Assembly: GCA_947176435.1 (NCBI GenBank)
Contig: CAMWQH010000056.1
Coordinates: 1 to 5,327, forward strand
Length of the DNA stretch: 5,327 bases
Reading direction: 5' to 3'
Source of the DNA: an uncultured Mycoplasmataceae bacterium
GTDB lineage: Bacteria; Bacillota_I; Bacilli_A; Mycoplasmatales; Mycoplasmoidaceae
This document shows positions 1 through 4,372 of the stretch, one piece after another. The number at the start of each line of letters is the position of its first letter. Within the stretch, counting starts at the first letter, position 1. Under the pieces are notes generated by a model that ran no database searches, was not told the origin of the DNA, and was given only the letters and a program-made list of their open reading frames with translations. The translations under genes and the position numbers were made by a program.

Positions 1-1
1 T

Positions 2-121
2 AACAGTGGAGACTGTAACAGTGGATATCATAACAGTGGAAACTATAACAGTGGAAACTATAACAGCGGTGACTGCAATAGCGGAAACTGGAATACTACA
101 AATTATTCCAGTGGTTGTTTT
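2..121 (+). repeat. Tandem 15-bp repeats encoding NSGxx pentads
   Basis: Eight consecutive 15-bp units with consensus AACAGTGGAAACTAT run to about position 121 and continue out of the window. Units 3 and 4 (32-46 and 47-61) are identical. The last two units are degenerate. The period is one pentapeptide, so gain or loss of units keeps the reading frame. The array is coding sequence; there are no spacers of the kind found in CRISPR arrays. Confidence 0.85.
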
Positions 122-466
122 AATACAGTAGAACAAAAAATATTTTTATTTAACAAGATGTCTGATTGGACAATGAAAGATTGGTTGAATAGTAAGGCAA
201 AAGATATATTATATGGTATGAGGGTTATTCCAGTACAAGAAATTTATGAAAAAGATATGACAGACAAAGAAAAAGAAGAACACCCTGAATATCAAACAAC
301 GGGATTTTATTTAAAAGAATTAAGTTTAAAAGAAATAGCAGAAAAAAGGCAGAAATGCTGGGATAAATTATCTCAAGAACAAAAAGATATTGTTATGGCA
401 ATACCGAATTTTGACAAAGAAATATTCAAAGAAACAACTGGTATTGATGTAGATATGGAGGAATAG
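2..466 (+). CDS. Pentapeptide-repeat phage protein, 3' part (5' end outside window)
   Basis: The open frame enters the window from the left and ends at TAG 464-466, giving 154 visible residues. The first 40 are eight pentads of the form NSGxx (NSGDC, NSGYH, NSGNY, NSGNY, NSGDC, NSGNW, then the degenerate NTTNY and SSGCF). About 114 non-repeat residues follow, containing the stretches FNKMSDWTMKDW, HPEYQTTG and NFDKEIFKETTGIDV. From memory, this layout of NSGxx repeats, then an FNT turn and a C-terminal domain ending in a NFD-EIF-ITGI-like motif is common in phage and prophage proteins of Bacillota. Pentapeptide repeats generally form a right-handed beta-helix; the glycine-centred variant here differs from the classic A(D/N)LXX type. 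The ATG at 158 is internal to the frame and should not be taken as the start, because the repeat-coding sequence continues upstream without a stop. The biochemical role is unknown. The next gene begins 4 bp after its stop, so the two are probably co-transcribed. Confidence 0.85.
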   Translation, partial: NSGDCNSGYHNSGNYNSGNYNSGDCNSGNWNTTNYSSGCFNTVEQKIFLFNKMSDWTMKDWLNSKAKDILYGMRVIPVQEIYEKDMTDKEKEEHPEYQTTGFYLKELSLKEIAEKRQKCWDKLSQEQKDIVMAIPNFDKEIFKETTGIDVDMEE

Positions 467-470
467 CACA

Positions 471-698
471 ATGAAACACAAAAAGAAGTGGATTACTCTA
501 AAAGAAGAAAAAAATGGTGTCAGGGTAAAAGTAAGTACGAATATAACAGGTGTTGATGTGATGGATATGCTGACAAGTGTACTTTGCAAGATATTAATTG
601 ATGTAGCAAAATTAAATTCATTAGAGGTTACATCAGAGGTTTTAGCAAAAAGGTATAAAGACTATATGTTGGATTATTTAAAGAGGTTCACGAGATAG
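471..698 (+). CDS. Small phage protein of unknown function (75 aa)
   Basis: ATG at 471 is preceded by a strong Shine-Dalgarno site, GGAGG at 457-461, with a 9-bp gap; the site lies inside the end of the upstream gene. The product starts with a lysine-rich segment (MKHKKKW). A probable beta-strand follows (residues 16-23, VRVKVSTN), then mainly helical sequence to the C-terminus (about residues 28-73). There is no signal peptide, no membrane segment and no recognisable catalytic motif. I do not recognise the family. Its place between the pentapeptide-repeat gene and a MazG-like gene, on the same strand with short gaps, suggests a small accessory protein of the early phage operon. It could be a modulator of DNA metabolism or of a host protein, but nothing in the sequence shows this. 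Confidence 0.7.
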   Translation: MKHKKKWITLKEEKNGVRVKVSTNITGVDVMDMLTSVLCKILIDVAKLNSLEVTSEVLAKRYKDYMLDYLKRFTR

Positions 699-726
699 TC
701 AAAAGATAGCAGGTGAAAGTATAATT

Positions 727-1002
727 ATGACAAAGCAAGAAATAGAACAAAACATACAGAAAATAGCTGATTATTATGGATTGGATAATCAGCTAAATAA
801 AACCATTGAGGAATGTGCAGAACTGATACAAGCATTAGCGAAGTTAGAAAGTCGAGAGAATACAATAGAAGAAATGGCAGATGTGCAGATTATGCTAAAA
901 CAGATGCTTTATTTGTTAGATTGCGAGAAAGAAGTAGAAAAAGTAGTGGAATATAAAATAAATAGACAGTTGAAAAGGATAAGAAAAGAAAAAAAGGAGT
1001 GA
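727..1002 (+). CDS. MazG-like nucleotide pyrophosphohydrolase (91 aa)
   Basis: The product resembles small phage MazG-like proteins of the all-alpha NTP pyrophosphohydrolase group, which hydrolyse (d)NTPs to monophosphate and pyrophosphate using Mg2+. Residues 28-32 (EECAE) form the first acidic helix motif and residues 48-52 (EEMAD) the second. Together these give the EExxE...ExxD metal-binding set of the superfamily. The IxKIADYYGLDNQ lead-in and the YxINRQLxRI tail also fit. At 91 aa it is a single-domain form, much shorter than bacterial MazG. ATG 727 has AGGTGAA at 711-717. Its TGA (1000-1002) lies 5 bp before the next start. Likely roles are nucleotide-pool cleaning or interference with nucleotide signalling during infection; the exact substrate cannot be read from sequence. 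The 3' end, from codon 64 on, is duplicated downstream. Confidence 0.8.
   Translation: MTKQEIEQNIQKIADYYGLDNQLNKTIEECAELIQALAKLESRENTIEEMADVQIMLKQMLYLLDCEKEVEKVVEYKINRQLKRIRKEKKE
916..982 (+). repeat. 3'-mazG direct repeat, copy A (within intact gene)
   Basis: This segment matches 1301-1367 without gaps. I count 63 of 67 identical bases; the differences are at 924/1309, 946/1331, 972/1357 and 973/1358. It encodes residues 64 to about 85 of the MazG-like protein. A shorter match occurs at 1831-1856. The four differences give two silent changes plus V->M and K->E, which suggests that copy B comes from a diverged but once functional allele. Confidence 0.85.
994..999 (+). promoter_or_regulatory. 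Shine-Dalgarno site AAGGAG fixing the start at 1008
   Basis: AAGGAG ends 8 bp before ATG 1008. A GTG at 999 opens the same frame but overlaps this site and has no ribosome-binding site of its own, so 1008 is preferred. Confidence 0.75.
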
Positions 1003-1007
1003 AAATT

Positions 1008-1280
1008 ATGAGCCAAAAAGAAAAACAAAAATTATTACAGTCAGAATTTGGACAAGAACTACAAGACACTTTAAAAAGATATTGCAAACTAATTTATAGG
1101 AACTCTTTCAATGTAGAAGAGATAGATTATAGAGCCTTGCTTGATATATATATATTAGCATTAAATTTTATCTTCAATGAAAATTTTGATATTCAATTTA
1201 GTGAAGACTATTATGGAATTTATGCAACAATTGCTGGAGAGTATTTGATAAAAGAACCAGTAGAGAAATTATGGAAGTGA
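1008..1280 (+). CDS. Phage protein of unknown function (90 aa)
   Basis: ATG 1008 has AAGGAG 8 bp upstream, and translation ends at TGA 1278-1280. The product is acidic and aromatic-rich. It has a charged N-terminal helix (MSQKEKQKLLQSEF), a central segment IDYRALLDIYILALNFIF that looks like a buried amphipathic helix, and a tyrosine-rich stretch EDYYGIYATIAGEYLIK. The central segment is hydrophobic but contains R and D, so a membrane span is unlikely. I do not recognise the family. The gene lies between the intact mazG-like gene and a copied fragment of that gene's 3' end, so it may be a cassette acquired or shuffled by recombination at the mazG tail. It probably belongs to the same operon as its neighbours. 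Confidence 0.7.
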   Translation: MSQKEKQKLLQSEFGQELQDTLKRYCKLIYRNSFNVEEIDYRALLDIYILALNFIFNENFDIQFSEDYYGIYATIAGEYLIKEPVEKLWK

Positions 1281-1300
1281 GCTTATGCCAAATTTAAGAA

Positions 1301-1387
1301 TTAGATTGTGAGAAAGAAGTAGAAAAAGTAATGGAATATAAAATAAATAGACAGTTAGAAAGGATAAAGGAAGAGGAATTGGTATGA
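1301..1387 (+). pseudogene. Orphan 3' fragment of a mazG-like gene (copy B)
   Basis: Read in the frame of 1301, this encodes LDCEKEVEKVMEYK-INRQLERIKEEELV and stops at TGA 1385-1387. It matches residues 64-88 of the upstream MazG-like protein nearly exactly. A TAA at 1295-1297 closes the frame upstream, and no start lies before the repeat, so the EExxE catalytic part is absent and this is a gene remnant. Its stop overlaps the start of the next gene as ATGA (1384-1387), the arrangement expected if a complete mazG-like gene once preceded that gene. Immediately upstream, ATG 1285 with GGAAG at 1273-1277 opens only eight codons (MPNLRIRL) before stopping. This may be the 5' stub of another gene cut off by the same rearrangement. 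Confidence 0.75.
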
Positions 1388-1842
1388 GTTATTTATTTGA
1401 TAAGAGAGAAAAAGAACGAAATGAAGCAATTCTAAAAATGAACTTGGAAAAAATTCCAGAGTATTATAAAGGTATATTCAAAGATTTGCTTAAAAATCAT
1501 ATGTATTATGGATTTGATAAGAAAGATAAATTTTTATATTCATTGATATTTCAAAAATATAGTATTAAAAGCTGTAGTGTTTATACTAATGCAGATGATT
1601 TTTACAATGATGTTCAAAGATATGAAAATATTTTTAATAAAATGTACCAGTTTAAAACTGACGGAAGCAATCAAGCCTGTTTTAGTAAACATAAGTATTA
1701 TGAATATTATTTTGAAGAAATAAAAATATTTGATTTTGAAATGGAAGGTTTTTGTATTATTTTTGTTCATAATAAATTTATCAAAAAAGTTCGTATGTTT
1801 ATTTATGATGGATTAGATAGAGAGGAATTTATAAATAGGTAG
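1384..1842 (+). CDS. Phage protein of unknown function (152 aa)
   Basis: ATG 1384 overlaps the stop of the mazG remnant (ATGA) and lies behind the purine-rich AAGGAAGAGGAA (1367-1378), a good ribosome-binding region. The product is rich in K, F, Y, I and D. It has a charged N-terminal helix (residues 2-38) and tyrosine/phenylalanine-rich central and C-terminal segments, such as YYEYYFEEIKIFDFEMEGF near residues 105-123, which look like alternating beta-strands. I see no signal peptide, membrane span or catalytic motif and do not recognise the family. The codons look even more A/T-biased than those of the neighbours, consistent with a separate origin. The last residues, INR followed by TAG, align with INRQ of the mazG tail, so the present C-terminus appears to lie within a third copy of that tail. 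Function unknown. Confidence 0.7.
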   Translation: MSYLFDKREKERNEAILKMNLEKIPEYYKGIFKDLLKNHMYYGFDKKDKFLYSLIFQKYSIKSCSVYTNADDFYNDVQRYENIFNKMYQFKTDGSNQACFSKHKYYEYYFEEIKIFDFEMEGFCIIFVHNKFIKKVRMFIYDGLDREEFINR

Positions 1843-1875
1843 TTAGAAAGGATAAAACAGGCAAAAGAACAATGA
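1831..1875 (+). pseudogene. Third, shortest mazG 3'-tail remnant (copy C)
   Basis: Bases 1831-1856 match 1343-1368 in 24 of 26 positions. The reading frame of the upstream gene passes INR, then TAG where copies A and B have CAG, then continues as LERIKQAKEQ to TGA 1873-1875. As with copy B, this final stop overlaps the next start as ATGA (1872-1875). The simplest reading is that a mazG-type tail was joined in frame to the upstream gene and its Gln codon later became a stop, or that the fusion happened in a relative with a different junction. The match is short, so coincidence is not excluded, but shared frame, shared ATGA junction and proximity favour homology. Confidence 0.5.
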
Positions 1876-2105
1876 AAAGAAGAATTTTTCCAAGAAAAAT
1901 ATACAGGCATTTCAAAGGAAAACTATATCGTGTTATAGCGATTGCAGAACATACCGAAACAGGAGAAAAGTTTGTTATATATCAAGCGTTATATGGAGAA
2001 AGGAAAATATATGCTAGACCCTATGATATGTTTGCATCTGAAGTAGATAAAATAAAGTATCCAGATGTAAAGCAAATGTATAGGTTTAAAGTGGTGAATT
2101 GTTAA
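1872..2105 (+). CDS. DUF1653 family protein (77 aa)
   Basis: The sequence IYRHFKGKLYRVIAIAEHTETGEKFVIYQALYGERKIYARPYDMFASEV (residues 10-58) has the hallmarks of DUF1653. These are a YxHFKGxLY opening, the H-ET-E turn, a VxYxALYG core strand and the (W/Y)xRPxxMF motif. The fold is expected to be a small all-beta domain. Members occur in many bacteria and phages, and their function is not established. At 77 aa this is close to the usual single-domain length. ATG 1872 overlaps the upstream tail remnant's TGA and has only a weak upstream AGG, so translation probably relies on ATGA coupling. Its stop is followed by a 60-odd-bp promoter-bearing gap, so it appears to be the last gene of the left operon. 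Confidence 0.8.
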   Translation: MKRRIFPRKIYRHFKGKLYRVIAIAEHTETGEKFVIYQALYGERKIYARPYDMFASEVDKIKYPDVKQMYRFKVVNC

Positions 2106-2127
2106 ATAATACTTTTTATTTTAATAG

Positions 2128-2156
2128 TTTACATAATTTATAATTTATGGTAAAAT
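2128..2156 (+). promoter_or_regulatory. Strong vegetative-type promoter for the amidase unit
   Basis: TTTACA (2128-2133) and TAAAAT (2151-2156) are separated by exactly 17 bp, with TG at 2148-2149 making an extended -10 (TGnTAAAAT). The spacer and upstream DNA are very A/T-rich. This fits the consensus of the host housekeeping sigma factor. Transcription would start near 2162-2164, leaving a leader of about 30 nt before the TTG start at 2193. Confidence 0.75.
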
Positions 2157-2178
2157 AATATAAAGACTTTGAAAAAAG

Positions 2179-2185
2179 AAGGTGG
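2179..2185 (+). promoter_or_regulatory. Shine-Dalgarno site AAGGTGG for the amidase
   Basis: AAGGTGG ends 7 bp before TTG 2193. It decides the start. The upstream in-frame TTG at 2169 would lie only a few bases after the predicted transcription start and upstream of this site. The ATG at 2201 is in another frame. Confidence 0.7.
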
Positions 2186-2192
2186 TCAAAAG

Positions 2193-2969
2193 TTGGAAAA
2201 ATGTTTTTTAACAAAAAATGATTGCTATTTAAAGCAAGAATATATGAAAAAAATAGATGGTATTATGATACATAGTACAGGGGCGAATAATCCATATTTA
2301 AAAAGATATATTCAGCCAAATGATGGGAAATTAGGTGAAAATAAAAACGGAAATCATTGGAACCAAAAAAAACCAGATGGTAGAAATGTTTGTGTTCATG
2401 CTTTTATTGGTAAATTAGAAAATGGTAGTATAGCTACTTATCAAACATTGCCTTTTAATATGGTAGCATGGCATTGTGGTGGTAGTGGAAATAAAAATTA
2501 TATTAGCGTTGAACTTTGTGAAGATAATTTGAAAGATAGGCGATATTTTGAAGCAATATATACAAAAGCTATAAAATTTGCAGTAGATATTTGTAAATTA
2601 TATCAAATAAATCCGCAAAGTGGAATAATATGCCATTCTGAAGGATACCAGAGGGGTATTGCTTCAAACCATAGCGATGTATTACATTGGTTTGGAAAAT
2701 TTGGAAAAACTATGGATGATTTTAGAAACGATGTACAACGAAGTTTGACGGAACAAAATAATGTCACGGAGAAAACGAATATGATTTATAATTATATTGA
2801 TGAAAATATGCCAGAATGGGCACGCCCTACTATACAGGAAATAGTAACTAAGGGTTTTTTAAAGGGAGACTCAGAGGGCAAATTAGGGCTAGATGATAAA
2901 GATTTAAGAATATTTGTAGTAGTAGATAGATGGATAAAGAAAACTATTTTAGAAAATAATAGAATTTGA
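2193..2969 (+). CDS. N-acetylmuramoyl-L-alanine amidase (endolysin), 258 aa
   Basis: This is a peptidoglycan hydrolase of the amidase_2 (PGRP-like, zinc-dependent) family. It would cleave the MurNAc-L-Ala bond and release virions by lysis. The catalytic domain spans about residues 18-185. His27 in IMIHSTGANN is the likely first zinc ligand. Further candidates are His69 (CVHAFIG), His94 (AWHCGGSG), His148 (CHSEGYQRGIASNH), His160 and His165. The C-terminal segment (about 203-246, MPEWARPTIQEIV-KGFLKGD...DLRIFVVVDR) is a short SLH-like module often found at the end of such phage lysins, presumably for wall binding. The TTG start at 2193 is supported by AAGGTGG and by family N-termini of the type CFLTxNDCY. 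There is no signal peptide, so export would need a holin or other helper, and none is encoded nearby. The gene follows its own promoter and lies upstream of packaging genes rather than after tail genes. Confidence 0.9.
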   Translation: MEKCFLTKNDCYLKQEYMKKIDGIMIHSTGANNPYLKRYIQPNDGKLGENKNGNHWNQKKPDGRNVCVHAFIGKLENGSIATYQTLPFNMVAWHCGGSGNKNYISVELCEDNLKDRRYFEAIYTKAIKFAVDICKLYQINPQSGIICHSEGYQRGIASNHSDVLHWFGKFGKTMDDFRNDVQRSLTEQNNVTEKTNMIYNYIDENMPEWARPTIQEIVTKGFLKGDSEGKLGLDDKDLRIFVVVDRWIKKTILENNRI

Positions 2970-2974
2970 AAGGG
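2969..2974 (+). promoter_or_regulatory. Shine-Dalgarno site AAAGGG for the GTG start at 2983
   Basis: AAAGGG overlaps the amidase stop and lies 8 bp before GTG 2983. An earlier in-frame GTG at 2974 overlaps the site itself and is therefore disfavoured. Confidence 0.65.
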
Positions 2975-2982
2975 TGTTTTTT

Positions 2983-3237
2983 GTGGCGAAGCAAGAAAAA
3001 TATGATGAAAATTTAACTGTTTCTAAAGAAACAAGTATAGAAGTTGAAAATAAAGAAAACAAAATATTCAACATTAAAGATATTTTAACAGATGAGGAAA
3101 TAAATGATACCAAGAGGTGTTATGCAGCACCAGGAGACAATGAAACAAAAGATGGTTATTGTAAAATTTGTAGTAAGCCTACTATGTATGCAGCAAGACA
3201 CTTATGCTATGAGCATTATAAGCAATATTTACAATAG
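2983..3237 (+). CDS. Small protein with C-terminal Cys/His (putative zinc) cluster, 84 aa
   Basis: GTG 2983 is preceded by AAAGGG at an 8-bp gap. The first half (residues 1-45) is charged, low in hydrophobics and probably flexible. The second half carries Cys60-x2-Cys63, then His73, Cys75 and His78 in GYCKICSKPTMYAARHLCYEHY. This is a compact CxxC...CxxH arrangement that could bind one zinc ion, as in treble-clef or zinc-ribbon-like fingers. I do not recognise a named family. The gene begins 13 bp after the amidase stop and ends right at the terminator, so it is the second and last gene of the amidase unit. It lacks a membrane segment, so it is not a holin. It could be a DNA- or protein-binding regulator of the adjacent packaging region. 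Confidence 0.75.
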   Translation: MAKQEKYDENLTVSKETSIEVENKENKIFNIKDILTDEEINDTKRCYAAPGDNETKDGYCKICSKPTMYAARHLCYEHYKQYLQ

Positions 3238-3266
3238 AAAGGCATATCCATAGATATGCTTTTTTT
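3238..3266 (+). terminator. Rho-independent terminator after the amidase unit
   Basis: A perfect 7-bp stem, GCATATC (3242-3248) and GATATGC (3253-3259), encloses the loop CATA and is followed by seven T residues (3260-3266). Upstream A residues can extend the stem against the T-run. It begins directly after the stop codon at 3237. The stem is A/T-rich and only moderately stable, so some read-through is likely. Confidence 0.75.
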
Positions 3267-3286
3267 AATAGAAATGGAGATTAATT

Positions 3287-4198
3287 GTGGGTAGACGTAA
3301 AATAATAAAAAATTATTTGTCTTCAACAGATAAAGAGATACCAAAAGAGTATTATCCTATAGATGAAATTTGTCTTTCTTTAGGTATTTCAAAGGAAAAA
3401 ATACAAGAATATCGTAGAAAGAGTTTTGAAGCTGCTAAAAGTTGGTGTAGAAAGCATGGCTCTAATAATGTTTGTACTTTTTGGAATATCAATACAGCTG
3501 ATTTCGATACAGACATCAATCATTTTGCAAAACATACAGATTTAATAGATATTGCTCCTCTTATTACTATGTATAAATGTAAACATAAAGAAACTAGAGT
3601 AAGAGAAGTTGAAGCAAAAGGACTAGAGGACCATTTTTGGCACTCATTTTGCATACGAAAGAGTTATATAAAAAATTATATTATGTATGGAAAAACAAAC
3701 TCAAAAAAAAGTATAAGAAGAAATACTACAACAGGTATTAATGTTTACGGGCAATATAAAATTGTAATAGACTCAACTGATAAAGAAATAAAAGCATTGC
3801 AAGGAGCAAAAAATAAAACATATTTCGATTTTAGAGATTGGGCAAAAGAAAATGGCTTGACTATATCAGAAGCAGCATTATTAGCGATGGATGAAATATT
3901 GAAAAAGTATCCTATAAAAATACCTAAAAAATCAGAAGTAAGAAGTGACTTAATTTATTTAGATGAAATAAAACCTAAAAATGTTACAACAACACTTACT
4001 ATTCCTGGAGAAATACATTCAAAGATGGCAAATATTGTTAGAAGATTTAATCGTGAAAATGCAAAAAAAATAACGTTTAGAGATTATATTATAAATGCTA
4101 TTGCTGAAAAAAATGCAAGAGTTCCATTAAAATATAGTGAACCAGAGTTAGCGATAGAACAAGAGCGACTAAAAAAAATGCAGGAATATTATCAATAA
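3287..4198 (+). CDS. Probable DNA-binding protein with ribbon-helix-helix-like segments (303 aa)
   Basis: GTG 3287 has GGAG (3276-3279) at a 7-bp gap. The product is basic. An N-terminal segment, PIDEICLSLGISKEKIQEYRR (residues 24-44), resembles a helix-turn-helix. The C-terminal part (about 232-275) has the strand-helix-helix pattern of ribbon-helix-helix proteins: strand TTTLTIP, helix GEIHSKMANIVRRF, then TFRDYIINAIAE. A second, looser version, strand YKIVIDS plus the final helix TISEAALLAMDEIL, lies at about 157-205, so the protein may carry two such domains. A central patch with Cys98, His100, His116, His119 and Cys122 could bind metal, but this is weak. I do not recognise the family as a whole. 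Its position just before a probable small terminase and the large terminase suggests a role in packaging-site recognition, regulation of late genes, or partition. Exact function is unknown. Confidence 0.75.
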   Translation: MGRRKIIKNYLSSTDKEIPKEYYPIDEICLSLGISKEKIQEYRRKSFEAAKSWCRKHGSNNVCTFWNINTADFDTDINHFAKHTDLIDIAPLITMYKCKHKETRVREVEAKGLEDHFWHSFCIRKSYIKNYIMYGKTNSKKSIRRNTTTGINVYGQYKIVIDSTDKEIKALQGAKNKTYFDFRDWAKENGLTISEAALLAMDEILKKYPIKIPKKSEVRSDLIYLDEIKPKNVTTTLTIPGEIHSKMANIVRRFNRENAKKITFRDYIINAIAEKNARVPLKYSEPELAIEQERLKKMQEYYQ

Positions 4199-4221
4199 AT
4201 ATAATAAGGACGTGCATAATT

Positions 4222-4368
4222 GTGTGTAATTCTAAAGAATTTGAAAACTTAGAAAAGAAAATAGAGGATATAGAAGAACGTATAAAGAAGTTTCCTTTAG
4301 AAAATAAAGCATTAAATAGAAAAAAAGAAAAGGAATATGATTTTAGAAAAAAGGTGAAAAGAAAGTGA
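4222..4368 (+). CDS. Small basic coiled-coil-like protein (48 aa)
   Basis: GTG 4222 opens a 49-codon frame ending at TGA 4366-4368. It fills the otherwise empty gap between its neighbours. AAGGA (4206-4210) lies 11 bp upstream, somewhat far; ATT 4219 in the same frame is a less likely alternative. The product (MCNSKEFENLEKKIEDIEERIKK...) has hydrophobic residues at heptad-like spacing up to a FPLENKAL break, then a strongly basic tail ending KKVKRK. That fits a small dimerising or nucleic-acid-binding protein, though no family is recognised. Its stop is 4 bp before the next start, consistent with translational coupling. The strand, packing and ribosome-site evidence support a real gene, but the short length leaves doubt. 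Confidence 0.55.
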   Translation: MCNSKEFENLEKKIEDIEERIKKFPLENKALNRKKEKEYDFRKKVKRK

Positions 4369-4372
4369 TAGT

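Noticed and set aside
2..121. CRISPR-like short repeats
   Set aside because: The 15-bp units abut without spacers and are in-frame codons for NSGxx pentads.
158..466. ATG 158 as the start of a separate 102-aa gene
   Set aside because: The same frame is open to the left edge and encodes the pentapeptide repeats that normally precede this C-terminal domain; no ribosome site precedes ATG 158.
368..589. Minus-strand open frame of 73 codons
   Set aside because: It is antisense to two well-supported + strand genes, has a low-complexity F/I/L-rich translation typical of antisense AT-rich DNA, and lacks a ribosome site.
890..1087. Minus-strand open frame of 65 codons
   Set aside because: It is antisense to the MazG-like gene end and the next start, and its translation is an artefactual F/L/S-rich string.
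916..1367. Repeats flanking the 1008-1280 gene as attachment sites or a small mobile element
   Set aside because: There is no integrase or transposase, no inverted terminal repeats and no target duplication; the interval is under 400 bp and a third copy lies further on, so shuffling by recombination is the simpler explanation.
1540..1770. Minus-strand open frame of 76 codons with hydrophobic stretches, considered as a holin candidate
   Set aside because: It lies wholly antisense inside the 1384-1842 gene, on the opposite strand to every other gene, and its hydrophobicity is explained by reverse-complemented AAA/GAA/ATA codons.
2169..2192. Upstream TTG start for the amidase (eight extra residues)
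   Set aside because: It would lie only a few bases after the predicted transcription start, lacks a ribosome site, and the extra residues do not fit the family N-terminus; AAGGTGG points to TTG 2193.
4212..4230. GTG 4212 as the start of the small gene
   Set aside because: Although closer to AAGGA, it reads only a few codons before TAA at 4227.
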